A DNA stretch of 64,000 nt, taken from contig CM054115.1 of assembly GCA_028673005.1 (NCBI GenBank), positions 58,243,407 through 58,307,406 of the forward strand. The letters run 5' to 3'. Source of the DNA: Tanypteryx hageni (Eukaryota > Arthropoda > Insecta > Odonata > Petaluridae). The notes beneath the pieces were generated by a model. That model was not told the origin of the DNA and did not search any database. It saw only the letters and a program-made list of their open reading frames with translations. This document shows, piece by piece, positions 1-12,304 of this stretch; position 1 is the first letter of the stretch, and every line of letters starts with the position of its first letter. Made by a program: the position numbers and the translations under genes.

Positions 1-2150
1 AATAATTGAACAAACAAGTAATGGTAATTTAATTTCAGACATTTCATCAGAACCATGTTCTATTCAGATAAAATTGTCTGACTTAATTTTCATAATCAGC
101 TCCAACAATTACTGCCCATGTTCTTTACTGACAAAAAATAATTGAGATCTAAGTCAATAAATATTTTCCAGCTTGAACAATCATATAACAATTACTTGAA
201 CAAATAATGAAGAATGGATCAACGCATAATGGTAAAAAAAACAAAAAGTATCTAACATATGTTAATCAAGGTTACAATGAGTGCATGATAGAAAATTTTC
301 AACAGTACACATTATTTTTTTACATTGAGAATGAGAAATGTACAGAATTTTGCCAAAAAAATAATGAAGTAAATAGAAGTCTGTTAAATCACACATCATC
401 ACAGGGTTTTTCATGAGCTCAAACAAATGGTAATGAATTATGTGGTGAAAAAGCTATAACAATCGTGTGGGTAGAGGAATGCCAGTTCAAAACCCAAACT
501 ACCAACCTTCAACAAATTCTGTGCTGTTGTTCCAAAAAAAATAATGCATAGCCATGGTGGATAGCACAGAGGAGTAGGGAGCGATCGTAGTAATAATTGA
601 CACTTTTGAAGACAGCCAATCTCCCAACCTCAACACACAACCACAAATGAGAACCATCAAAAACTCGAGAGAGACCTCTCGACACAAATTCGATGACTTA
701 ATAAAACATACCCACACTAGTCACACAAATCCATACATTTCTGAAACTTTCGTAGCATGAATATACCTCTTTGTACTTTTTTATTTATTTGTCTTGAGAC
801 ACACACACTAAAACAACAAGCGCACGTAAACACTCTCACATTTATGGACCAAATATTGCTCACAGATGGGGAGTGGGTTAGGAAAAGGCAGCAAATGCCC
901 TTGGATACAAAGAGTCTAAGCTCAGCCCTTCATATAACATGGCCACACACATTATAGGGCTTTATCTACCACAAGGTAAAAGTGGCAGCATATTTTTAAA
1001 AAATCCCTGAGCATAAGTTGCACATGGATGCAAAAATTGTAATCACGGCAAGCTTACAACTTCCAATTAATACAGCAGCTATTGTTAATGCCACAAGTAT
1101 GACCTGCAAAAGCCATCTCCGGAGGCAGGCTAATGAACACATGGTAGTAGACAACGTATGCTTTTCTTTGACTAATAAAAAACTGACCCATTGTAAAACA
1201 AAATTCTTATCCCCTTCAATTTAGAAAACACGTATTGTAGTTACCTTCTGAACTATTATGTATACGAAACTGATAAGGGAACCAAAGGAAAAGGAAAAAT
1301 AAGCTGCCTAACTGAAGACATGAGGTACTGACTGTTCTATATAAAAAAAACAAAGAGTGCCAAAAATTAACCTGAGGTTAACAACATAATAGCCTAAAAA
1401 TCAGAATACATTCGAATAGCACGTATGGTACGAGGAAGACATACATTTAACATGGCTATAGTATAAAAAGATCACAACTGTCTTTCTCCTTTTATGAACT
1501 TCACACACTTACAGAGCAATGGTTTATGAAATTTCATATTCATCAAGGAAGATGATGCCATGATAGAAATATACCTTTAAAAAATGCATTCACACGAGAC
1601 TTTTATTCACAAATCATCCCATTGTCTTGAACCCTACAAAAAGGGACTCATCTGATTTAATGGCTATGAGACATGTCGACAAGACACTAACATGAAGAGG
1701 GAAAACATAACGATGTGCATTCATGGAGTTATTCTCTAAAACATAATGAGATTGTAGGTTGCTGCATGAGGCTTGGAAAAATAGGGTCTACCCCCCATAC
1801 ACTTAGCCCGCAACTCACCACAATCCTGAACACAACAGGGAGAAAACACAGAAGATATTCATATTTCTTTGTACTTTTTACTTGAGACCTCCATTTCTCA
1901 AATCACAAGCACCCTATACTTTCACTGGACTGAAAATTAAGTTTTTTTTTACTATACAGGATTGGTAGAAACAGCATGAGGGATGTTTCCGGATTTTATA
2001 CAGGAATGTCACTCCTTCAAACTTCAGCTAGGCTTCGATGCTGACATTTGATGGTGACCATCAGGTTCTCTTCTCATGACCATCTGTAAAAAATGTAAAA
2101 TTTCATATTATGGTGCGAGAAGACAATGAAGAAATTACAGAGTACAGAAA
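1..2150. other. No gene recognised
   Basis: Only short open frames occur on either strand, with no domain, splice-supported exon or transposon terminus that I recognise. It lies downstream of the last AF10 exon found, so it could hold intron or 3' untranslated sequence of that gene, but nothing in the sequence shows this. Confidence 0.5.
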
Positions 2151-2151
2151 A

Positions 2152-2174
2152 GGGTGTGTGTGTGTGTGTGTATG

Positions 2175-2244
<70 letters not shown>

Positions 2245-2260
2245 CACACACACACACAAG
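2152..2260. repeat. Compound (GT)n-(TATG)-(TA)n-(CA)n microsatellite
   Basis: A GT run passes through TATGTATG into about 32 TA repeats and then through CATA into a CA run. The whole block is close to a perfect inverted repeat of about 108 bp. Repetitive Val/Cys/Tyr/Ile frames read on both strands are not genes. Confidence 0.95.
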
Positions 2261-3566
2261 TTGTTGGTGCTTGCATACTGCAAGCACTTAAAAAATCACT
2301 TGACATCATTTGAACTATGAAGAGCCCATTTAAATAAGATAATAGTTTTCATTTTCCCAGAAATTAAGGCATCTATCCGGAATTTCTAAATTCTCTGGCA
2401 ATCGGCTCACATCAAAGTTATCCAATTTCAAGTTTCATGGCTCAGATCGCCCTTTTTAAGCAATAACTATAATTATCGTAAAGATAATAGCTTATATGTT
2501 ACACTAAAATTTATGTAAAAATTAGGATATTTTGTGTGTTAGGATTATGGTTTCATCATCCGTGCCTTTTAGTATGTATCTGGATTTTAAAAATTAATTT
2601 AAAATTATCACATCATCATATGTATACATCGTTGGCTGAAATCAAATGGATTATAATGCAGTCTAAGCATTAAATCAATGCTCTTAAAGTATGGAAAATC
2701 AATTCCCATTGAAAGGCATTGGAGTCATTCCTATGGTAGTTAATATTTTTCATTGTTGAAAAAAAAATTCATAATTTTATGATCAAAATCAAATTTTTAT
2801 GCAAATTTAACATGGATTTGAATGTTGTCTTCAAGAAAAATATATTTCATTCTTTCATCCACAGTATAGTACATGACTCGAATTTGTGTCTTAGTTTTAA
2901 ATAATTTAAAAAAGCTCTTTTATATAGCCCTGCAGTTTTCAATGCTTTTCCTATGGGTGTTTAAAATTGGACTTTGGGGTCAAAAACACCCCTTAAATAA
3001 TACTTTTTCTGTAATTTCTGATTTTTCCCAAGGTTTTATCCAATGACCTATCTTCCTTCCAAATTTCAGCTCTGTAGCTCTTCTAGTAGTACCTTAGGTT
3101 TTATATAATATATCCTATATGTTGTCAGTGCTTGCATACTGCAAGCCTTAAAAAAACACCCTACACCAATATGTAAACACTTAAATAAACCAACGCGACA
3201 GCATTTGAACTACACAGATCCCATTTATATAAGATAATAGTTTTCATTTTCTGCGAAATTAAGGCATCTATCCGGAATTTCTAAATTCTCTGGCAATCGG
3301 CTCACATCAAAGTTATCCAATTTCAAGTTTCATGGCTCAGATCGCCCTTTGTTGCACTTTTTCATGATTTTCGTTTTTTCTAGTCGGTTTTGCACAAAAT
3401 CCTACCTAAGAAAAAAATTTTGAATCTTCAGCTCATCTGGAAGTGCCTAAACATTAGTATCCTGCTATATGTATGTTATATCCTCCTCCTCCTCTGTAAG
3501 AAACATCTATATATAATAATGTTATATCCTCCTCCTCTGTAAGGAACATCTATATATAATGATATA

Positions 3567-3610
<44 letters not shown>

Positions 3611-4052
3611 CAAGTAGTTTGATGCTTGCATTCTGCAAGCATTTCATTTCACCAGAAAAACCATTACTTTCTCCATTTTAGGTTACTAATCCCACATATT
3701 TCTGCCAAATGTTAAGTTATAGCACATCTAGAATTGAAATTATGTTTTCTAATTGTTTAAATTACAAAAGTTTATAATGGTCGCAATAACAATTTCAAGC
3801 TAATAACTTAAAAATTTCAGCTACATAGCTCGCACCATTGTACCTAAACATTTATCTATTTGTTTAAACTTTACGAATTTTTAATAGCCAAACAAATTAA
3901 AATATCAAAATTTCTATAATCCCCATTTAGTTTTTTTGCGAATTTTTAAGGGCTGCATTGTTGAACTTTTTCAAGATTTTCGTTTTTTGCACATAAACCT
4001 ACCGACAAAAAAATTTCCAGCTCTTCTAGATGTGCCTAAACATTAGTATCCT

Positions 4053-4098
<46 letters not shown>

Positions 4099-4893
4099 AG
4101 TAGTTGGTGCTTGCATTCTGCAAGCATTTCATCTCACCTTTTTATTTGAGTAGAGGATAACATTTGCCAAAATAAAGTCCAAAATACTTTGTACCTACGA
4201 TTAATAGTTTTCGAGATAAAAATTGTGAACACGTAATAATCGTTAAAAGTATGTATGACAATCAGAAATTTTATTCCCTTGCCCTAATTTGATCTGTAAG
4301 GTATGGATTAAAATATTTATTCATACGGAAGATAGAATTTGCTACAAAATAATTGCAAAAGCTCGTACCTACGACTTGTATTTTCCGAGATAAAAATTAT
4401 TCAACTTTAATGTACAAATGAGGTAAAAACAACCCTTAAAAACTAACAATTTTGAAATTTCGATTTTTTGGTTGGTTTTGACCAAATACTATAATAGTGC
4501 AAAGTTTTAGCTCCGTATTGTTCTTAGATTAGTATACACACTTGAATAACTTTTTCCCATGCTACTTTATGGGTGATTTTCTGGGGCATCTGGAATCGAA
4601 CCCAGGACACTGTAAGCAAAAATGATATTAATTTCTAATAGATATTATGGCCATCTAGCAATGCTCAAAATTTCATTTTTCTAGCTTATGGGCAAGTGCC
4701 CGAAATTAATGTACAAATATGGTGCAATGCTTTTCTTATGGGAAAATAATTAACTTTCATAATTTCTGGAGTCGAACCAATGTCACTTAGGTGAGAAGTC
4801 CCATTTATTCATGAGGTTTCTCCATGATCTCTACAAACAATGAAACTTTCAGCATTCTATCTCTTGTAGTTTGTGCTGTACATTAGTATCCTC
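2261..4893 (+). repeat. Modular interspersed repeat with hairpin boundaries and (TA)n junctions
   Basis: A boundary motif (C)AAGTAGTTGGTG followed by the hairpin GCTTGCATTCTGCAAGC occurs at 2269-2285 and 3130-3146 (loop ATA variant) and at 3624-3640 and 4109-4125 (TTC variant). The other boundary, CATTAGTATCCTCCTATA, occurs at about 3452, 4041 and 4881. Between boundaries lie (TA)n tracts at 3567-3606 and 4056-4096. An internal block of about 90 bp is duplicated (2364-2456 and 3266-3351), both containing GGCATCTATCCGGAATTTCT. A tRNA box-B-like GGTTCGATTCC occurs in reverse near 4585. No coding capacity was seen. It resembles a microsatellite-associated MITE or Helentron-type repeat, but I cannot assign a family. 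Confidence 0.7.
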
Positions 4894-4900
4894 CTATATA

Positions 4901-5779
4901 CAGGGTGTCCGGAGACTTTATGTCATAACTTCGGGATATTATTCCTTAAGTGATTTTGAGTAAAAAATGTCATATGAACAAGGGTCTGATTCTCATTTTT
5001 TACAGAGCTACAGGCAATTGAAATTATCTCATACTTTGATTTGTAATGATTAATGGCTGAAAAATGCAGTTTAAATAATTATTTGTATACATTGTAAATT
5101 GTTGAAAAATGTATTATTTAAATAATCATTCATTTACATTGATACTTAATCCATTGTTACAACAATGAGAAGCATGATGCTTGCACAACAGACATGGACG
5201 TAATTTGCAAGCTTGCAGGCAGCATGTCAGTAGAACGTAAGCTAGCAGTCATTGTAATGCGCTGTAACACGAGGAAAACATTATTCAAAGTGCAGGATTG
5301 GCCACCGAGGTCTCCAGATCTCAATCTGTTGGATTTCCATGTGTGGGGGCAAATGAAAAACTGTTCATGAAGCCAAAGTGAGCACGAGAGAAGAATTTAT
5401 TCAGCGAATTTTCAATGTGCGAGGCATGTTAATAACGATGCAGTTCTTCGTGATGTTTCACATTCCCTACTCAAACGGGTCAGATTGTGCATCTAAGCTG
5501 AAGGCGGCCATTTTCAACAACTGTTGTAACAATGGATTAAGTATCAATGTAAACGAATAATTATTTAAATAATACATTTTTCAAAAATTAACAATGTATA
5601 CGAATAATTATTTAAACAATGCATTTTTCAGTCATTAGGTTGTACAAATCAAAGTACAAAATAATTTCAATTGCTCGTAGCTCTGTAACAAATGAGAATC
5701 GGACATATGACTTTTTGTACTCAAAATCACTTAAGGAATAAGATCCCGAAGTTATGACATAAAGTCGCCAGACACCCTG
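4901..5779 (+). mobile_element. DUF4817-type Tc1/mariner deletion derivative with long TIRs
   Basis: The element begins CAGGGTGTCCGGAGACTTTA and ends with the inverted counterpart (TAAAGTCGCCAGACACCCTG), with TA at both edges (4899-4900 and 5780-5781). The terminal inverted repeats are long, roughly 200-270 bp, including the mirrored TCCATTGTTACAACA block. The middle (5295-5360) still encodes WPPRSPDLNLLDFHVWG, the C-terminal catalytic Asp region of these transposases. Most of the transposase is deleted. It is inserted into a TA tract of the modular repeat. Confidence 0.85.
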
Positions 5780-5832
5780 TATAATGATAACTATATCCTC
5801 CTCTGTAAGGAATGTTTATATATTTATATCAG

Positions 5833-5980
5833 TAGGATACTAATGTCCAGCCCAAACTACAAGAGATAGAGAGCTGAAAGCTGCAGGGTTTTCAGAGGTT
5901 AAAGAAGAATCTCCACCAAAATTAAGACCTCTCACCTAAGTGACATGGGTTCAACCGCAGAAATTCTGAATTTTGCGCTT
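5833..5980 (-). repeat. Inverted copy of the modular repeat end
   Basis: AGGATACTAATG at 5834-5845 and the following sequence (CAAACTACAAGAGATAGA, then CTCACCTAAGTGACAT and a GGTTCAACCGCAGAAATT box) are the reverse complement of 4745-4893. The two copies therefore flank the Tc1/mariner derivative in opposite orientations. Confidence 0.75.
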
Positions 5981-6039
5981 TTCCAACACCCCCGTTCTTA
6001 GAGCTAAAAATCGGAAGAAAAAAACTGTAATTTGTGTCA

Positions 6040-7165
6040 TGTCCACACTTCCAAAATTTTGATATTTTACAGCAATATCGGTTGAATAATCGATTTGAAG
6101 CTGAATTTGATGATATAATTATGGCAACAAGCAAATATTTAAGAAATTACTTCAAAAAATTAATTTTTAATACTTTTTTAACGTACATAAACATGAAAAA
6201 TTCACATCCATTGCCATTATATTACATGGAGACAACTCAAAAACCTATTTTAGAGTCTCCTTGATCTCACAGAAAATTTCAATTTTGAGCCGTTGCACAT
6301 TCTCAAGTTATTTAATTTAAAATGAGTAATTTTCGCTAATTTTGCAAAATTATGCTAGCTCAGCCATTATTAACCTAGAAAAGGAGCAAATTTTTAAAAA
6401 ATAAACGTAAACGGTTCATGCTCAAAATAAATCTTTGTGTCAAATCCCTCAGAGATCACACAATACCAAAAATAAGCCGGTCACTAGATGCACAGCGACT
6501 GGTTACATAGAAGCGTTTCTCACGATTCTGTGGATAAAATGTATCACTTACAACTTTCAGAAAGTGCAAACGGACAATTCCAACAGCTATTTAGTGACAA
6601 ATTTCCATCGCAAGACTGTGTTCTTTGCTTTTATACAGAGTAATAAAAGTAAGAACATATATTCTTTTAGGATTGCATAACGTAAAAGGAACCCAAAAAA
6701 TTCACTAACGGTAAAATGTGATTTGAGCATGTCACGAATTAAAAGGCATTCTAACAGAATTCGTTTGTTTTTAATGAAAAATATATGCAATTCAGTTGTT
6801 TATTTCTCTTACATCACCTTTTATATAAGAATGAATGACACTTTTCTATTTACATAGAAATTTATGTGATTTAGGTTTACTACTGACAGCTGGCAAGGAA
6901 TTTAAAAAAATATCTGATAAATATCTATCGTGCTTCTTATGTTATTCTACGCATTAAAAAAATACCTTGGTTATAAATCAGGGAAATAAAATGCACGGCA
7001 TATTGCACCTACCGAAGAAAACGCATTCATCTCACACCAGGCATTTCCCGGGTAACCTACCCTCAATAGATGAAGGGGCAAATATTGTGTAATGTCCGCA
7101 CCCCCTTTTTTGATGGGAACTTGTGCAGGTATTACACGAGTAAATATGGTACTTAGTTTTCTTGA
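6040..7165 (+). repeat. Dispersed repeat R1, copy A
   Basis: About 1.1 kb is collinear with 12305-13262. Shared landmarks are TTATGGCAACAAGCAAATAT, GGAGACAACTCAAAAACCT, TAGTGACA...CATCGCAAGA, TTTACTACTGACAGCTGGCA, and the 3' block with TACCCTCAA.AGATGAA.GGGC and CGAGTAAATATGGTA. Divergence is moderate, with small indels. There is no transposase. The short open frames inside (6971-7327 on the minus strand and others) are unsupported. Confidence 0.8.
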
Positions 7166-7199
7166 CTTTAAATGAATATATAAAAATGTCCTATCATTA

Positions 7200-10100
7200 T
7201 ATAAGTTGCAAGATAAAAATAGTAAAATTTCTGAAGAGTAAAAATCAACTGGGTTGCGTGCTATGTTGAACACTGTTCTTTTAGCGCAAATTCTGAAAGT
7301 GCACAGATGTCTCAGAACGCCTATCATGGGCTAAGCGAGGCAGGCCTGTATTTGTATTTCACACCCTGACGTGACATGAGTTTAATAAATATATATTTTA
7401 GGGATGATTGTTTTTTGTCGTAATCTCTGTTTTTCTATGCATCTCTCTGTGAGTTCTGATGCTCTCGAAGCAGCCTTTCTTTGCACATCTGATTTTCTGC
7501 CACTTAAACGTGGCTTTTTTTTGGTGGCATTGCAAATCTAAAAACAATTTAAGTATTACTATTAAAATGAAAACAAAATAACCCCAACAATCAGAAGTAA
7601 CTATGGTGATATTGTGAAAATGCCTAAAAATCCATACAATTTTCATACTCAAATGTAATTTTTGATCATTTTCGATCAAGAGATGAAATTGTATGACCTG
7701 AATAATATTATTTATAGTATTAGGAGTAAAACAGTATGTTTACGACTCTAGGTCAATGACTTCATATTTTAATGTTCAAATTACAAAATGACTACACCTA
7801 TTCCCACATTACTCCCATGTTAATGTTATGGAAATGCTATTCTGTGGACCGCATGAGGTTCCAAAGACCCCACGGGTTTCAAACCCCACCTACACTCTTC
7901 CTTTTGGTTCTATTAGATAGCATGCCAAGTTTGTCTTTTCTTTGTACGGCACAAAATTACTGTGGCGTGTTGATTATTTACTAAAAATAGTACGTGTGGG
8001 AGTGTGTTATGATTGAAAAACGTGACAGTTATTCAAATAATGTATTCCTATGAATGTTAAATACAGATATTAGCAAAATATTACAATCTAGAAATTTAGT
8101 TGATGGGTGTGTGGTGGCTTGACCTTTTCTACGGGGAAATACACTAGCGCAATAATAAAAGCCTCCTTGATGACATCGCTATAAATCTGGTAATGTTCCT
8201 TTGGTGTTTAAGATAATACCGTATTTTTTATAGATAACGCGTGCATTATCTAGAGAAAAAATATCAAAATCTGGTCAAAATGGTTATAAGAAAAAAATAA
8301 AAACATTAAAAACTAATAAAAGTTTATTTACCTCTAGCGTTGTGACACTTTTTGCCACCTTGACGGCTAATTCATGATAATTCGTCTCACTTTCTTTAAA
8401 GGCTCAATGTACGCAATTATTTGAAATCGGATTTTCATAGCTTAAAAATATAAAATTTCCAAGTTAAAAAAATTTACTACAATCTTAAAGCATAATAAAA
8501 AAGAAGCTGTTGAAAAAGAAAGTTCTCATTTGAGAAGTATTTATTTGTCTCGAGTTTTTGCCTGATTTTAATTAATAGTGAAAAATGAAAAAGGCCACAT
8601 TTTTCCATACTATACAGATGGAGTCATGAAATGCTTTTTGTATTTAAACAGTCAAATCTTATACGGCAACTCATAAAAGTACTCTTTAGGCAGCAATCTC
8701 TAAAACTGAAAACTAGATTAAATAAATAGCACCGTCTTTTAGTTATTCAACGTTTTTGGGAGTTAAATCACACCTAGCAGAAAATTTTCGACTGCGCGTT
8801 ATGCCTACTTTAATGAATGGTGAAAATATTGCAGTGCGCATTATACAATAGGTGCGCATTATCTATTGAAAAATGCTGCGATTATACTCTCAGTGTCAAT
8901 AATTGTGATAAACTAAGCCCGCTGGTTAGGATATGCTACTATATATGGTATGTACATGTAGCACACTATATACTGTATATCCTATGGGGACATGAAATCT
9001 GGAAAATCCCAAAAACCAGCAATCTGTACATCCCAAGCTTGCCGGATAAGGGGTCCCTTACTGTATTTATAATATGTTAATACGGTAAATTAACATTGTA
9101 ATAAAGTAATTGTCGAAAATTATTGATTTAAAAAATATAAATCATGAAAAACATTCTTTACGATCCAAAGATGCCAAAGAAACATGAAGCATGAATCATA
9201 TTTCTATTTCTGTTTTTCAAATGTTTTCTTTATTAGGAGATATACTTTTTGTGTTAGACCCGTGAAATTTACAGGGAAAAAAATGAAATTGGCCACCAAA
9301 CAATGCAATATTATGCAACACTGCTGAAATATCACAATATTTAGGATACTTTATAAAATTCGATTAGTGCGAAACTTAAAATATCATAAGATGTCTATTT
9401 CATTTATCTTTGCGACTGACATTTCGTATGTACTCGGGACTGCTCGTGAGTTTCTGCTGCTTGGAGGTGGAGAGACATTTCCCCACCTCCTAGAGAGGAG
9501 TCATCTCCACAATGAAGAACTCAAACTTGGTGCTGCCATATTTTCTAAACTGGAATACATTGCGGAGAGCTCAGAAGAAAGAGAAAGATACCAGCAATGA
9601 GCTACTGTGACGGGGTGGCTTCACTGTTCGGGCAACGAAGGCATTAGCACATGGCAATACAGCACTCAAAGACTTGATGTATGCACAATGGAGGCCAGAG
9701 AGAGAATGAGCTCTCGACAGGGGAGGCTCTGCCTACTTCATTCCTATTGGTCCTGTAAGATCGTGTACTGGAAAGCTCTCTTCTTCGCTCTCTCTCAGCC
9801 ACAGAGATATATGAAACCAGGTATAGCCTGTGGTTGCACTGTGCATAAGATATGAGTTTATATATATATATTTTTAAATTTAATTTGAAATAAAATCCAC
9901 GTTATAACGAATTATCGTTGGCTGGGGCCTCGTTAAGTGAGGCTCACCTGTATCTAATATATAAAGGAGAATATTTGTAAGTTTGTTCACTAATAACTTG
10001 GACACTATAAGAGCTATCAAATTCAAAAGGTTCATGGACCATCCTATGGACCAAAGGAAGAACTTGGTCTAGGTTTGCAGACCATGGAGTCTCTTATAAC

Positions 10101-10690
10101 TCATGGGGTCAACAAAATACTAATTCCATAAGAATGCATGGGAAATGGTGTGGAGAAACCCCAAAATGCCATGCAGCCCTTCACTGATGTGGATATAAAT
10201 ATACCTAAATATTAAATTACGATCATGGAAAATGGTTTATTTTACGCATGAAAGACTGAATATTTTAATTCTGTTCATGTTTTGTCACATTAAATGTTAA
10301 ATCGCTCGAAATTATCCATTAAGAGCAAAATTTATTAACATTTTCCAGGTGGCAACAAAGCTAAATTTCTTAATTGTTGTCCTCTTCAAAGGGAGATAGC
10401 CACGTAAAGATTAATGCAAGGAAAATCCACGCCATGGAGGAAGAATAGCCAACGCCAAGATAAAGGATAAATTGGATTCATGCTTACATATAATCTATGA
10501 ATACTTTTAAAGTGAGTCAAATGATTTTTAAGCAATATTAGAACATTGTTATCTTTTACCATTAACATTGAAAGATTTCTCGCAACATAAATCGATACAT
10601 CTATTTACATTTGTTCTGTAACCAAGATGTTGTTTATTGTTTACGTTTTGGCTAATAGTATTGACATAATCCACATAATTTTATTGCTGC
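7200..10690. other. No gene recognised; scattered transposon-like ends
   Basis: AT-rich sequence with short open frames only. GCGCATTATCTA-type motifs recur near 8240 and 8835-8870, suggesting a decayed DNA transposon. A pogo-like terminus (TTATAACGAATTATCG...CACCTGTA) lies near 9902-9953. I could not pair the ends confidently. Confidence 0.45.
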
Positions 10691-10695
10691 TTTAA

Positions 10696-12067
10696 CCACT
10701 CATCTGGGTATGCCGTATATATACGGCAGAGCGATTTTTAGCCTATTTGCTATGGGTATGCCGTTATATTCCGTCACGCAGCTTTTCTCACTCATAGCAG
10801 CATTCTTTTAGTTTACCATCTTGCCAGTAGATGGACTTTCCTTCCCTATTTTAGGAAGCTATACGTCTCGTATCCAAAGCCTGCATTTGCCATGAGGGTT
10901 GCATATCCCCTGACCCTATTTTTAAAGTCGGGGTTTGACATCTTGGATTATTTCACACCCTCATGCGAAAAATTTTCTTTGTCGCCGCTTGCATCTTACT
11001 TTCCTCGAACAGCATGCTACTTGTAAATCCTTTTCTTTCATATTTAGCCTTTTCCACTGTTATGCGTTCGCTTTGTGCTCCCAGGACGGCTGAGTGGCAA
11101 GAAGGGTCGTTTTATGGCACCCTACTTTATATCCCCCACATTGATGGTTTTGCTCAAAGGAATCATTGTTTTTCTGTTTTTCCGCCTTTCCTTGACGTAC
11201 CCTTGTAATCCCCCAGAGTGGGTGGTCTGCACAGATGTGCACATAGGAGATTGGGTAAGTAATTGAAAATGTTCAGTTGGCCTTTGAGCATCAGAGTAGA
11301 TGGTTGGTGGTATTATTTGGAGCTTTTATTTGTGAAAATTTTACTGTTCTTTTTGCAATAACTTTTAAATTATTTCATTCAAATTATTTTGTTTGAAATA
11401 ATTTTTATTTCACCGTTGTGAAATGCCTACGTCCAGTAAAAGGAGACGTACTGAAGCCACAGACGATGAAGCACTTCATTTATTGGAAGAGAATGATGAC
11501 GAAAGTCTTTCCAGTGAGTTTTTGGAGGATGTTTACATCAACACTGATGTAAGTGATAGTGAAACAGATGAAGAAATGGATCCATTCTGGGAAGAGGAGG
11601 AGTTAACGAACCTGCCTGGACACCCTTACGTTTAGAATACACATGAGGAAGTGCGAAACAAGTTTACATTTACAGGTAACCCCGGTTTAAATGTACAGGT
11701 TGAGGATGGAGATGATACACTTGAATCCTTTGAGCTATTTTACGTCTTAACTTTTATTAGTGATAATATGATTTTTATGAATATTTTGAGTAATTATGTA
11801 ATTTTAGACTGTTTTCACCCCATTTTTTGTAATTTTCACATAATTTTATTAATTTAAAATTTCCATTAAAAATTAATAATTATACATAATTGTTCATCCT
11901 TGCGTGTTAAAAAGAGTCCAATGTTTTAAATAAAAAAATATCCAATCAAATACTGAACATTTACTACATTTTATAAATATAATTCAAAAGGTAAAAATTC
12001 GCCAAATTTTCAATTTAAATGCCCACTGCTGGTGCGGCTTCGAAAAATTAAATACCCAGATGAGTGG
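10696..12067 (+). mobile_element. Internally deleted piggyBac-like element (subfamily 2)
   Basis: The 16-bp ends CCACTCATCTGGGTAT and ATACCCAGATGAGTGG are perfect inverted repeats. The left end is preceded by TTAA (10692-10695). The right end is followed by TTAG (12068-12071), a one-base variant of the expected TTAA duplication. A subterminal repeat GGGTATGCCG recurs at 10706 and 10754. At 1372 bp it is too short for an intact transposase. The remaining frame encodes only the acidic N-terminal region. Confidence 0.85.
11423..11635 (+). pseudogene. piggyBac transposase N-terminal remnant
   Basis: The open frame has 70 codons, starting MPTSSKRRRTEATDDEALHL and continuing with a strongly acidic stretch (EENDDESLSSEFLED, DSETDEEMDPFWEEEE). 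An acidic, disordered N-terminus with a basic start is typical of piggyBac-family transposases. Its position just inside a TTAA/TIR-bounded element supports the assignment. The DDD catalytic domain is absent. Confidence 0.6.
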
Positions 12068-12304
12068 TTAGAGTCTTCTGTGCATCTACCCATGTGAATA
12101 TTAAGTAAGACATTAATTCGTAATTATATTAATGGTAAAACTTTACTATACAATACATAAAATAGTAAATGTTAATGTAAACATCGCTTGCATAATTAAG
12201 GAATGGGGAATGAAAATTCAGGGCTTATGGTGCACTCGGAGTAACTCCTATTTTAATAAAACTGCTCAATTACACCAAATATTTTTGGAAATGCAGTCTG
12301 CCTT

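Noticed and set aside
2074..2320. Several open frames on both strands with Val/Cys and Tyr/Ile repeats
   Set aside because: They are translations of the GT/TA/CA microsatellite in different frames.
2261..4893. Assignment of the modular repeat to Helitrons because of the hairpins
   Set aside because: No clear 5' TC or 3' CTRR terminus, and no Rep or helicase sequence. The hairpin plus microsatellite is only suggestive.
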